This document shows positions 1 through 7,578 of a stretch of DNA of 9,809 nucleotides, piece by piece. Numbering within the stretch: position 1 is the first letter of the stretch; every line of letters starts with the position of its first letter. The stretch is from positions 1 through 9,809 of the forward strand of contig CAIRTT010000174.1 in the NCBI GenBank assembly GCA_903881535.1, given 5' to 3'. Origin of the DNA: an uncultured Armatimonadota bacterium. Its GTDB lineage: Bacteria; Armatimonadota; Armatimonadia; Armatimonadales; Armatimonadaceae. The position numbers were made by a program, and so were the translations under genes. The notes beneath the pieces are model-generated. The model saw nothing but the letters and a program-made list of their open reading frames with translations, was not told where the DNA came from and did not search any database.

Positions 1-803
1 CGCTCAACCTTCTCGTCTTCGGCGGCATCGAGGGACAAGGACAGCTTGTCCGCCACTGCACGGGTAAAGGCTTCCCCACCAAGTGGAATCGTACGAGGGA
101 AGCGCAAGACGCCATCACGGTAGATTCCAACCTCGGTACCAGATGCACCAATGTTGATTACTACAGTTGTCTTAGCTTTAAGTCCGGTTTTCGAAAGGTC
201 TAATAAAGCCCGACCAATCGCAAGGGGCTCCACATCGACCGTAACGACATCTAGACCAGCGAGCTTCAGAGCTTCAAGATGCCCCGAAACCATGTCGCGC
301 TGCGCAACAGCAATGAGGACTTCCATTTGAGCATCTGGATCAGCATCCGCTACAGGGTCATCAATTTTTTGATACGCCATTTCAACATCGGATGCTGCGA
401 ATGGGATGTATTGCTCGATCTGCCACTTCATCGTGTCAGCAAGCTCACCGGTGGACATTTTTGGGACTTCCACCACACGAACAACCATTCCAGCCGTTCC
501 ACCGACGGCGACGACAGCTTTGCGGGAGCGAATTCCGCTTTTGGCAATCATCTGCTTGAGGAACTGACCCATGCTCTTGGGGTCTTGAATGACGCCCTGA
601 ACAACGAGTCCTTCCGGGGTACGCTCACGCGCCAGCCCAGTCACCTTCAGGTTTGTACCTGAACCTGTGACCTCTACAAGCTTTACAGCATGTGTCCCGA
701 TATCCACGCCAACAAACGATCCACCTGTTGGGCGGTACGTTTTTACCGGTGCGGGACGGGGACTTGCCTTTTTCGTTGCTACTGCTCCACCAGACTTCGC
801 CAC
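1..803 (-). CDS. pilM: Type IV pilus assembly protein PilM (actin-like ATPase fold), C-terminus cut by window edge
   Basis: I translated this gene by hand on the minus strand. It is open without interruption from an ATG at 854 to the left edge (284 codons). PilM is a cytoplasmic actin/FtsA-fold protein that binds the N-terminal tail of PilN and links the pilus motor to the inner-membrane alignment complex. What shows this: a phosphate-1 type motif VGVDIGTHAVKLVEV (about residues 48-62 from the ATG), the PilM-typical KWQIEQYIPF (143-152), and a phosphate-2 type motif VVINIGASGTEVGIYRDG (231-248). The start is uncertain. The ATG at 854 has no good Shine-Dalgarno, whereas a GTG at 803 has GAGGG eight bases upstream, so I prefer 803. 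Even so, a basic, Pro/Ala-rich leader of about 28 residues precedes the fold. It is the last visible gene of the sigma-TPR-nadK cluster; pilN and pilO would be expected next, beyond the edge. The identification is firm, the start is not. Confidence 0.9.
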   Translation of the reverse strand, partial: MAKSGGAVATKKASPRPAPVKTYRPTGGSFVGVDIGTHAVKLVEVTGSGTNLKVTGLARERTPEGLVVQGVIQDPKSMGQFLKQMIAKSGIRSRKAVVAVGGTAGMVVRVVEVPKMSTGELADTMKWQIEQYIPFAASDVEMAYQKIDDPVADADPDAQMEVLIAVAQRDMVSGHLEALKLAGLDVVTVDVEPLAIGRALLDLSKTGLKAKTTVVINIGASGTEVGIYRDGVLRFPRTIPLGGEAFTRAVADKLSLSLDAAEDEKVE

Positions 804-811
804 TGTGCGTG

Positions 812-816
812 CCCTC
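812..816 (-). promoter_or_regulatory. Shine-Dalgarno for the GTG start of pilM
   Basis: GAGGG on the minus strand lies eight bases before the GTG at 803-801. The only upstream in-frame ATG (854) lacks a comparable site, and an in-frame stop lies shortly before that ATG. This favours the GTG as the translated start. Confidence 0.5.
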
Positions 817-878
817 TTTTCGGTTGTCCTGCGACAAATGCCAATGCGCGCCATTCTAGCACGTCCGCAATTTCATTG

Positions 879-1733
879 TCAATGCGTATTGTTATGATCC
901 GGCGTCGCGGTACGACGCTCACCCAACCTCCACCGGTGCCTCACCTTCTCGTAAAAAGTCATTCCCATTCCCTTCACGAGCACCAAACCATGCTTATTTC
1001 TTCGGATGAAGACCCGACCATCCGTAGGGACAGTCAGCGTAACCTGTCCATCAATTGTCGCATCCACGACACCACGTCCGCCGGGAGGCACTGAAATTTG
1101 AACCACGCCATTGATCGGTATCACGAGGCTTCGCGCACTCAATGTATGTGCAGCAATAGGTGTAATCAATATCGCCTGCACATCCGGATGCATCAAAGGG
1201 CCGCCCGCTGAAAGCGCATAACCCGTGCTCCCGGTTGGACTCGCCACAACAACACCATCCGCTGCGTAACCTGCGACAAGGTCATCATCAACATGAACAT
1301 CGAGGTCAACAAGCCTGCGTGATGAACATGCAACGACAACATCATTTACCGCAGGAGACGCGGAAATCACTTGGCCCTCACATTCGACCGACGCGTAGAG
1401 CATCGCCCGTGTATGAACCTCTAGTGCGCCATCAAGGGCACTCAGGACGTGCGACCACACTTGCGTGCTGTCGGATTCAGTGATGAAACCAAATCGACCG
1501 ACATGTATAGGTAAAATCGGCACACCGGTTTCCGCGTACATCCGTGCGGCGGCCAGCAACGTTCCATCCCCACCAAAGACCACGAGCATAAGCGCGCCAT
1601 TGGTATCTACGGCGACATCGGTGGATGCAATACGCACATCAACGTGGTGTCTTTCGAGCTCGGACTGGACACGCAGCAAAGCTTCCGAAGCGGCCACCTT
1701 GTCCTTATTGGCAAGGAGTAAGACAAAAGGCAT
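879..1733 (-). CDS. nadK: NAD kinase (ATP/polyphosphate-dependent NAD+ 2'-phosphotransferase)
   Basis: NAD kinase phosphorylates NAD+ to NADP+ and is the only known route to the NADP(H) pool; it is cytosolic and usually oligomeric. The 284-residue length is typical. Visible motifs are GGDGT at residues 54-58 (Asp56 is the expected catalytic aspartate), VGRFGFI at 78-84 (the family's GxLGFL element), the NAD-binding Asn-Asp pair at 130-131 (AVNDVVV), and the Gly-rich signature running ADGVVVASPTGSTGYALSAG at about 158-177, followed by GPLMHP. The ATG at 1733 starts 15 bases after the TPR gene's stop and has only a weak Shine-Dalgarno, so translation is probably coupled to the upstream gene. 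The C-terminal tail after about residue 265 is basic and polar (RRTATPDHNNTH) and looks disordered. Sharing an operon with pilM and a sigma factor has no obvious metabolic reason; it may simply be a conserved housekeeping neighbour. Confidence 0.96.
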   Translation of the reverse strand: MPFVLLLANKDKVAASEALLRVQSELERHHVDVRIASTDVAVDTNGALMLVVFGGDGTLLAAARMYAETGVPILPIHVGRFGFITESDSTQVWSHVLSALDGALEVHTRAMLYASVECEGQVISASPAVNDVVVACSSRRLVDLDVHVDDDLVAGYAADGVVVASPTGSTGYALSAGGPLMHPDVQAILITPIAAHTLSARSLVIPINGVVQISVPPGGRGVVDATIDGQVTLTVPTDGRVFIRRNKHGLVLVKGMGMTFYEKVRHRWRLGERRTATPDHNNTH

Positions 1734-1748
1734 CTGGTATCTTTCAGC

Positions 1749-3248
1749 CTACGGCTTTGTCGTACCCGTAGTCGACTTGCCAAAGCGTGCCAGATTTGCC
1801 TTTGCATCAACATCGGATGGATTTGCTTTTATGGCAGCTTTGTAGGATGCAATCGCATCGTTTATTTGTCCGCGGCGTTCATAAAGTACACCGAGATTAT
1901 TCCAGGCAACTGCATTTCCTGGTTCACGTCCGGTTGCATCCTTGAGAGCAGTCAATGCGGAATCGAGCTGATCCTGCTTCATCAACAAGCTTGCCATTGC
2001 AACGAGCGGCGCGGCGCTTTTAGGTTGGAGCGTGCTGAGCTGGCGATAAAGACCGATCGCCTCGGCGGAGCGCCCGGAACCAGCAAGTGCTGGTGCAAGG
2101 AGCTGTCGACTGATGACATCAGTTACATCTAAGGCAATGGCCTTACGCAATGCGCCAATCTCGACAGACACATCCGTTGTCTTGCGTGCTGCGAATGCAA
2201 CATTTCGCCATTTCGGGGCTGACTTGGGATCTTGTTCAGCAGCAACCTGAAACTTTGTTAACGCTTCAGGATACCTTCCTAGTGAATACAGAACGGTTCC
2301 GATATTTTGCGATGTGTCTGCGTGCTTCGGGTCAATTTGAGCAGCCACTTCAAAGGCCGCAAGTGCATCAGCAAGGCGGTTTAGGCGAACCAACAATACA
2401 CCTTGGTTGTAGCGGGCTGATGGATCCGTTTTTTGAGCAGCCGGTGCATCTGGAGATGCATAGATATCAGCGATGACACCGTAGGTTACCTGCGCTTCGT
2501 CATCCCGTTTAGCCGCAACTGCCGCCTGGGCCTGAACAAGGAGGGCATCGATATTTCTGGGTTCGAGTCCGACGGCCTTCAGCGATGCGGCCAGTGCAGG
2601 TGCAGATTTGTTAGCCTTGAGTTCTAGCTGTGCGATGGAGATCCAACCAGCCGTCAACTTTGGGTTAATGGTCACCGCACGCTTACAGCTTGCAAGCGCA
2701 TCGGTGTCCTGATTACGCCGTGTATACGCAAGTCCAAGATTCAAGTGGGCGCTAGCATCAGCGGGCTTTAATTCAGTTACTCGCCGAAAGGCAACCAGAG
2801 CCTTTGCATAGTCGCCTTGTCTGTATGCGGCAAAACCAAGGCCTGTGTAGGCTTCGCTTGCAGACGGATTAATTTTCACTGCCTGCTCAAATAGTTGTTG
2901 AATTCTTGTTTGCTGGGATGCAGTTTTGGTCGGTAATCCTTGGAGAGCATTCGCAAGGTTTGTAACAACCTCAGCGGATCCGGGCTTAAGGGCTATGGCT
3001 CTTTCGAGAACCGGCACCGCGTTGACAGAATCTCCAGATCGCAAAAACAAAAAACCCAACCACCCTAGAGCATCACCGTTCTTTGGTTCTGCAGCAACGA
3101 CCTTTTCCATGAGGGTTAGGGCAGTCGCGCTGTCACCTTGTGCGTAAGCTGTTTTGGCACGTTGGAAGAGCTCGGAAGGTGATACGGGTACATCGGCTTG
3201 TACACCAACAACAAGGTGCACCGCAGCGATTGTCAATAGAAGAGCCAT
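1749..3248 (-). CDS. Exported TPR-repeat protein, function unknown
   Basis: This is a protein of about 500 residues made almost entirely of tetratricopeptide repeats, helical hairpins that act as protein-binding scaffolds. Numbering from the ATG at 3254, about twelve 34-residue units run from residue 27 to 480. Clear copies include 27-59, 61-93, 133-165, 167-199, 279-312, 313-345 and the near-consensus last one at 448-480 (WNNLGVLYERRG, then AIASYKAAIKANPS). Two irregular stretches (about 103-120 and 262-280) interrupt the array. The N-terminus is hydrophobic and ends VGVQA-DVP, which suggests signal-peptidase-I cleavage near residue 20, but it lacks the usual basic residues and has no lipobox Cys. 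A GAGGG abuts the ATG at 3254 but sits six bases before the ATG at 3248, so the shorter start is preferred. Its place between a sigma factor and pilM suggests a possible role in pilus or envelope assembly (the PilF/PilW pilotins are also TPR proteins, though smaller and lipidated). That role is inference; TPRs alone do not assign function. Confidence 0.82.
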   Translation of the reverse strand: MALLLTIAAVHLVVGVQADVPVSPSELFQRAKTAYAQGDSATALTLMEKVVAAEPKNGDALGWLGFLFLRSGDSVNAVPVLERAIALKPGSAEVVTNLANALQGLPTKTASQQTRIQQLFEQAVKINPSASEAYTGLGFAAYRQGDYAKALVAFRRVTELKPADASAHLNLGLAYTRRNQDTDALASCKRAVTINPKLTAGWISIAQLELKANKSAPALAASLKAVGLEPRNIDALLVQAQAAVAAKRDDEAQVTYGVIADIYASPDAPAAQKTDPSARYNQGVLLVRLNRLADALAAFEVAAQIDPKHADTSQNIGTVLYSLGRYPEALTKFQVAAEQDPKSAPKWRNVAFAARKTTDVSVEIGALRKAIALDVTDVISRQLLAPALAGSGRSAEAIGLYRQLSTLQPKSAAPLVAMASLLMKQDQLDSALTALKDATGREPGNAVAWNNLGVLYERRGQINDAIASYKAAIKANPSDVDAKANLARFGKSTTGTTKP

Positions 3249-3254
3249 TTGCAT

Positions 3255-3259
3255 CCCTC
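3255..3259 (-). promoter_or_regulatory. Shine-Dalgarno that decides the TPR-gene start
   Basis: GAGGG on the minus strand directly touches the first ATG (3254-3252), which is too close to serve it. It is six bases from the second ATG (3248-3246), the usual spacing. The protein therefore probably begins MALLL rather than MQMALLL. Confidence 0.55.
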
Positions 3260-3289
3260 ACTACCGTCAGGCAAATACAGACAACTATG

Positions 3290-4072
3290 TCAGGATTCGC
3301 GGAACAGGTCCCGATCACGACCAAGATACCCACGCATCCGGATGACGGCTTGTGTGTGCAGCTGATAGACACGGCTTTCAGAAACCGTCAAAACCTTGCC
3401 AATTTCCTTGAAGGTCAGCCCTTCGTAGTAGTACAAGGCTATCACCAGGCGCTCGCGGTCGGGCAATCGGTCAATAGAAAGGCCGAGCTGACGAACCCGC
3501 TCCCGCATTTCAACTTCGTCTGTTGGGCCAGCCGCTGTATCAGGAAGGATGTCACCTACGTGGAGAGATTCACCATCCCCACCAGAACCAACGAGGATGT
3601 CCTCTAGGGATGTCACTGCACCTCGGCCGACATCGGAGACAATACGGGCGTACTCTTCAGTTGAGATACCCATACGCTCAGCAATCTGTTCTTCGGATGC
3701 TGCATGTCCGAGCTCACGTTCGAGCTCAACCATGGTCCGGCTCAGGTTGCGGCTTCGCTCGCGCACAGACCTTGGTACCCAGTCGTCCTCACGGAGGCTT
3801 TCCAAGATTGCACCGCGTATCAATGCAATGGCGTATGTTTCAAACTTGACTTGACGTCCACTATCAAACTGATCGACAGCTTTGACCAGCCCCATGGAAC
3901 CTGCTGTGATGAGGTCATCACGGTCCATATTGGGAGGAAGGTTTGCAACGACACGTCCGGCTGTGATTTTCACGAGATACGCGTAATTATCGACAATTGC
4001 ACCTCGTGCACGCTGGTCGCCACGATTTTTGAATCGGCTCCAAAGGTCTTCTAATGCACGGGGTGTCAACAC
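3290..4072 (-). CDS. FliA/WhiG-family RNA polymerase sigma factor (sigma-28 type)
   Basis: This is a 260-residue group 3 sigma factor, a usual length for FliA/WhiG/SigD proteins. Region 2 spans about residues 8-100, with GDQRARGAIVDNYAYLVK, the core-binding DDLITAGSMGLVKAVDQFD, and KFETYAIALIRGAILESLRE with the DWVPRSVR hallmark at 97-104. Region 3 covers about 105-185. Region 4 covers about 195-250, with the helix-turn-helix LTFKEIGKVLTVSESRVYQL. Family members drive flagellar, chemotaxis or sporulation genes; in some lineages without flagella they control other surface or developmental genes. The start is GTG at 4072, with AGGA about ten bases upstream; no in-frame ATG lies nearby. It is first in a cluster with the TPR gene (35-bp gap), nadK and pilM, which suggests control of motility or surface structures. 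No anti-sigma factor is visible here, and flagellar versus non-flagellar targets cannot be decided from this window. I do not assign fliA or whiG as a symbol. Confidence 0.93.
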   Translation of the reverse strand: MLTPRALEDLWSRFKNRGDQRARGAIVDNYAYLVKITAGRVVANLPPNMDRDDLITAGSMGLVKAVDQFDSGRQVKFETYAIALIRGAILESLREDDWVPRSVRERSRNLSRTMVELERELGHAASEEQIAERMGISTEEYARIVSDVGRGAVTSLEDILVGSGGDGESLHVGDILPDTAAGPTDEVEMRERVRQLGLSIDRLPDRERLVIALYYYEGLTFKEIGKVLTVSESRVYQLHTQAVIRMRGYLGRDRDLFRES

Positions 4073-4120
4073 AGGGCGATTGTCCTAAAAGGCGGGTGCT
4101 AATGCACCTCAGTGGTTAGC

Positions 4121-4126
4121 ATTATA
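4121..4126 (-). promoter_or_regulatory. -10 element of the probable promoter for the sigma-TPR-nadK-pilM cluster
   Basis: A perfect TATAAT on the minus strand lies about 50 bp before the sigma-factor GTG, in a 178-bp intergenic gap and downstream of the nrdA terminator. No recognisable -35 hexamer exists at 16-18 bp spacing; that position is occupied by one arm of an inverted repeat (4143-4162). Transcription would start near 4114. Confidence 0.55.
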
Positions 4127-4142
4127 CACATTCGACAGAAAT

Positions 4143-4162
4143 TGCCCGTAATAATGCGGGCA
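4143..4162. repeat. Inverted repeat TGCCCG-N8-CGGGCA at the -35 position
   Basis: Two perfect 6-bp arms (4143-4148 and 4157-4162) flank an AT-rich 8-bp centre. The arm nearer the gene falls where the -35 hexamer should be for the TATAAT at 4121-4126. It may be an operator or activator site. It is less likely a second terminator, because only AATTT follows it on the minus strand. Confidence 0.4.
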
Positions 4163-4200
4163 GATTACCTTGTGAATGTTGCAGAGTGTAAGAAACAGGC

Positions 4201-4238
4201 ACTTAAAAAGGGAAAGACCAAGTCAATTAACTTGGTCT
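4201..4238 (-). terminator. Rho-independent terminator of the nrdBA operon
   Basis: A perfect 9-bp stem (AGACCAAGT at 4215-4223, ACTTGGTCT at 4230-4238) with a 6-nt loop lies 12 bases past the nrdA stop. On the minus strand it is followed by TTCCCTTTTT. Stem, loop and T-tract fit an intrinsic terminator that separates nrdBA from the sigma-factor cluster. Confidence 0.85.
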
Positions 4239-4250
4239 GCCAGTTATTCT

Positions 4251-7200
4251 CTACTGACAAGCCTCACAGACCTCACCGTCCAGCATCGCCTGAATGCTGC
4301 AGGCAGTCTTCTCTTCTGGTGTAAAGAGCTTGAGCTCCTCTGCTTGTCCTTCACCGCTTTGGTTGCGCTTCACAGCAACCGTTGCCTTCTCGATGTTGCT
4401 TGCTCCGAGTGTCCGGAGATAGTAAGTCGTTTTAAGACCCGTTCTCCATGCCCTGCGGTACATATGTGATAGCGCCTTCATGTCAGGCGAGCCTAGGAAC
4501 AGATTGACAGATTGGGACTGATCAATCCACTTTTGGCGCCTTGCAGCCGCATCGATGACATACTCATACGGAATCTGGAATGCCGTCCGGTACCGCTCTT
4601 TTACGGTTTCCGGTACGCCCTCAACGCTCTCAAGGTCACCATCAAAATACTTGAGGTCATCGATAACCTTTGCCGTCCACAAACCAAGCGTTTTGAGTTC
4701 CTTGACAAGGAATGGGTTTAGAACCACAAAGTCGCCACTCAGATTGCTCTTTACAAAGAGGTTTTTGTACATCGGCTCAATACATGGGCTGGTACCCATA
4801 ATATTGGCGATGGTTGCCGTTGGGGCAATCGCCAGGACATTTGAGTTCCGCATACCCTGCTTCGCGATCTTCTGACGTAGCGGTGCCCAGTCGAGCTTCC
4901 CACCACGTGCGACCTCAATGGTTTCACCGCGCTCACGCTCAAGGATTTCAAGCGTATCGGCTGGCATCAGGCCCCGATCCCACTTACTGCCCTTGTAGGT
5001 GCTGTACGTGCCACGTTCCTCTGCGAGGTCACTACTTGCCTCGTAGGCATAATAAGCAATCGCTTCCATCACTTCATCGTTGAACTCAACCGCTTCATCG
5101 GATGCAAATGCAATCCCACGCTTATACAACGCATATTGCAGCCCCATGACGCCAAGTCCGATTGGGCGGTGCCTTAGGTTAGACCGCTTCGCGGCTTCTG
5201 TTGGGTAATAGTTGATATCGATGACATTATCAAGCGCCCGGACAGCCACCCGAATCGTTTCACGAAGCTTTACGTGATCGAGCGTGCCATCGGCGAGGAG
5301 GTGATTGTCAAGAATCACCGACCCGAGGTTACAAACGGCTGTTTCCTCATCGGATGTGTTGAGCGTGATTTCCGTACAAAGATTGCTGCTGTGGATGACG
5401 CCAACGTGGTCCTGTGGGCTGCGGAGGTTGCAGGGATCCTTGAATGTAATCCATGGGTGGCCCGTCTCGAAAATCATTTTCAGCATCGATTTCCAGAGGT
5501 CGAGCGCTTCCATCTTCCTTCCGAAAATCTCACCACGCGCTGCAGACGCTTCATATTCTTCGTAGCGTATTGCGAACGCAGCACCATAGAGGTCGTGTAG
5601 GTCAGGCACATCAGATGAACGGAACAACGTCCACGTGCCACGTGCTTCCATCCGCTGCATAAACAGATCGGGAATCCAGTTAGCCGTGTTCATGTCATGC
5701 GTACGGCGGCGATCATCACCGGTGTTTTTGCGCAGTTCAAGGAAGTCCACGATATCGTTATGCCAAACCTCGAGATATGCACACCCAGAGCCGGCACGCT
5801 TACCGCCTTGATTGACTGCGACCAGCTGATCGTTGTGCATTTTCAGGAATGGAATAACACCTTGGCTCTCGCCATTGGTCCCTTGGATGTAGCCACCGGT
5901 TCCACGAACCGCCGTCCACGACCCGCCAAGACCACCGGCCCATTTTGAAAGAAAAGCATTTTCAGCGATGCCACGAATCATGATCGACTCGATGGAGTCA
6001 TCCACCTTGTAGAGGTAGCACGAGCTCAGCTGCGAGCGAAGGGTGCCAGAGTTAAACAGGGTCGGAGTGGATGAACAGAATCTCCGGCTCTTGTACATAT
6101 TGTAGAGCTCGATGACATGCTCTTCACGCAAGGTTGGTTCCTCACGGAACAGGCCCATGGCAACACGCATCCAGAATAGCTGCGGCGTCTCTATCCGGCG
6201 CTTTCGGTTGCCCGTTTTATCCGTGATGAGGTAGCGGTCGTAGAGTGTTTGTAATCCAAGATAGTCAAAGTCGAGGTCAGCCGATGGGTCTAGTGCCTTC
6301 GCCAACCGATCCAGGTCATAGTTCAGGATGTCCTTTGCCAGTCGACCGATTTCAACCATCCGCTCCAAGGACTTTCGGAGCGCCTTAGCATGCGCGGACT
6401 GAAGCCCTGAAACGCCATCCCGGACGATGTCCCAGCCGAGGCTTTCCTCGTAAATAAAAGACAAGAGAATGCGGCCGGCAAACTTGGCGTAGTCAGCATC
6501 ACGCTCCATTAAGGCCTTTGCATTGAGGATGATAGTCCTCTCAAGGTCACTACGCGAAATGTCCGGGCGTACCGAACGGAGGAGCTCAGCCTCGATCTCT
6601 GTCGAACCCAGTGCCAGATCCAATCCAATACGCGCGAATTCAATCCTGGCCCTTAGGTCTTCGCCATCCCAGAAAACAAGCGAGCCATCCGGTTCCATCA
6701 CGGAAAGTAGCGACACCTGCGCATTGTCGCCACTTGCAAGCATCGCCTGTTCCTGAGCACGCAGTAGCGCACGCTGTGCTCTATAAACGATGTAGTGTTC
6801 GGCAACCTTCATGTATCCAGAAAGAATCAGTTCTTCCTGAACCAGGTCCTGCACCGTTTCAATCGACACATAAGAGCGTCCCAGAGTACGGACTCTATGC
6901 GTTACCTTCTCAGAAATTTCGATGGCAAGTTCGGAATCGAGCTGAAGGCTTAAGAATGCCTTACGCACTGCGATTTCGATTTTGTCGGCATTCCAAGGAA
7001 CCACTTGGCCATTACGGCGAATCAAGCGGAGGTCAGCAACGACTCCCCTACCAAATGGGAGTGTCGCCCGCTGCATCACAAGACTCTTTGCAACATCGAA
7101 AGAACCGCGCTCAATCAACACCGCTTCGGTCAAAACTGAAAGGTCGTATTCCGAGAGGCGGATAAGCTGCGTATCATGTGCGACGGATGCAATCCGGTCT

Positions 7201-7493
7201 GCAACACCACGTGCGACGCCTGATACAAACTCGCGATTTGCGGCTGTATCGACATCGAGGCCACGGGCAACATACACATTGGCAAGCGCATCGCCCACGA
7301 GCTGTGCAACCCGCGCAAGACTAGCGCCACCATCCGCACCTTCACTGATTACACGAACGTGCCCAGCATCGGTGATCTCCTGCGCAATACTCAGGTGCGT
7401 CGCCCAATTAATCTGTGGCCGCCCGTTTGACTCGACGACTTTCTTGACTTCGAGGTCACGCAGTATCTCAGGAAGATTCGATCTTGTTGCCAT
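4251..7493 (-). CDS. nrdA: Class I ribonucleoside-diphosphate reductase, large (alpha) subunit with duplicated ATP-cone
   Basis: The alpha subunit reduces ribonucleoside diphosphates to deoxyribonucleotides, using a radical delivered by NrdB. At 1080 residues it is much longer than E. coli NrdA (about 760). An ATP-cone lies at about 155-245 (LIRRNGQVVPWNADKIEIAV, then VQDLVQEELILSGYMKVAEHY), preceded by an extra region (about 13-143) that resembles a degenerate second cone. Catalytic residues are all visible: Cys492 (SQLSSCYL; E. coli Cys225), Asn704, Cys706 and Glu708 in NLCTE (E. coli 437/439/441), Cys721 (AVCNLGS; E. coli Cys462), the radical-transfer pair Tyr1024-Tyr1025 (KTTYYLRT), the phosphate-binding PTATIANIMGTSPCIEP at 891-907, and the C-terminal redox pair Cys1076/Cys1079 (CEACQ end), re-reduced by thioredoxin or glutaredoxin. 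It lies 85 bp downstream of nrdB and ends with TAG just before a strong terminator. It is a class I enzyme, not adenosylcobalamin-dependent class II, because a cognate NrdB is adjacent. All key residues are intact. Confidence 0.97.
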   Translation of the reverse strand: MATRSNLPEILRDLEVKKVVESNGRPQINWATHLSIAQEITDAGHVRVISEGADGGASLARVAQLVGDALANVYVARGLDVDTAANREFVSGVARGVADRIASVAHDTQLIRLSEYDLSVLTEAVLIERGSFDVAKSLVMQRATLPFGRGVVADLRLIRRNGQVVPWNADKIEIAVRKAFLSLQLDSELAIEISEKVTHRVRTLGRSYVSIETVQDLVQEELILSGYMKVAEHYIVYRAQRALLRAQEQAMLASGDNAQVSLLSVMEPDGSLVFWDGEDLRARIEFARIGLDLALGSTEIEAELLRSVRPDISRSDLERTIILNAKALMERDADYAKFAGRILLSFIYEESLGWDIVRDGVSGLQSAHAKALRKSLERMVEIGRLAKDILNYDLDRLAKALDPSADLDFDYLGLQTLYDRYLITDKTGNRKRRIETPQLFWMRVAMGLFREEPTLREEHVIELYNMYKSRRFCSSTPTLFNSGTLRSQLSSCYLYKVDDSIESIMIRGIAENAFLSKWAGGLGGSWTAVRGTGGYIQGTNGESQGVIPFLKMHNDQLVAVNQGGKRAGSGCAYLEVWHNDIVDFLELRKNTGDDRRRTHDMNTANWIPDLFMQRMEARGTWTLFRSSDVPDLHDLYGAAFAIRYEEYEASAARGEIFGRKMEALDLWKSMLKMIFETGHPWITFKDPCNLRSPQDHVGVIHSSNLCTEITLNTSDEETAVCNLGSVILDNHLLADGTLDHVKLRETIRVAVRALDNVIDINYYPTEAAKRSNLRHRPIGLGVMGLQYALYKRGIAFASDEAVEFNDEVMEAIAYYAYEASSDLAEERGTYSTYKGSKWDRGLMPADTLEILERERGETIEVARGGKLDWAPLRQKIAKQGMRNSNVLAIAPTATIANIMGTSPCIEPMYKNLFVKSNLSGDFVVLNPFLVKELKTLGLWTAKVIDDLKYFDGDLESVEGVPETVKERYRTAFQIPYEYVIDAAARRQKWIDQSQSVNLFLGSPDMKALSHMYRRAWRTGLKTTYYLRTLGASNIEKATVAVKRNQSGEGQAEELKLFTPEEKTACSIQAMLDGEVCEACQ

Positions 7494-7578
7494 AACTCAC
7501 CACAACTCCAGAAAACCCGGGCTATCTGCCCGATATATTCAAACTCTGCTGTCATCCAAAATCCGGAAAGGTCCGAAC
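7494..7578 (-). other. nrdB-nrdA intergenic spacer with small hairpin
   Basis: This 85-bp gap holds a 5-bp GC-rich stem (7518-7522 with 7528-7532, 5-nt loop). On the minus strand it is followed by GGGTTTTC and then by the nrdA start about 25 bases on. It is too short and too poorly T-tailed to be a confident terminator. It could stabilise the nrdB mRNA end or tune nrdA translation. No promoter was recognised. Confidence 0.35.

Noticed and set aside
279..662. Plus-strand open frame of 127 codons at the left end
   Set aside because: It lies entirely opposite pilM, whose translation carries clear family motifs throughout.
4143..4162. Inverted repeat as a second nrdA terminator
   Set aside because: It lacks a T-tract on either strand, and a strong terminator already exists at 4201-4238.
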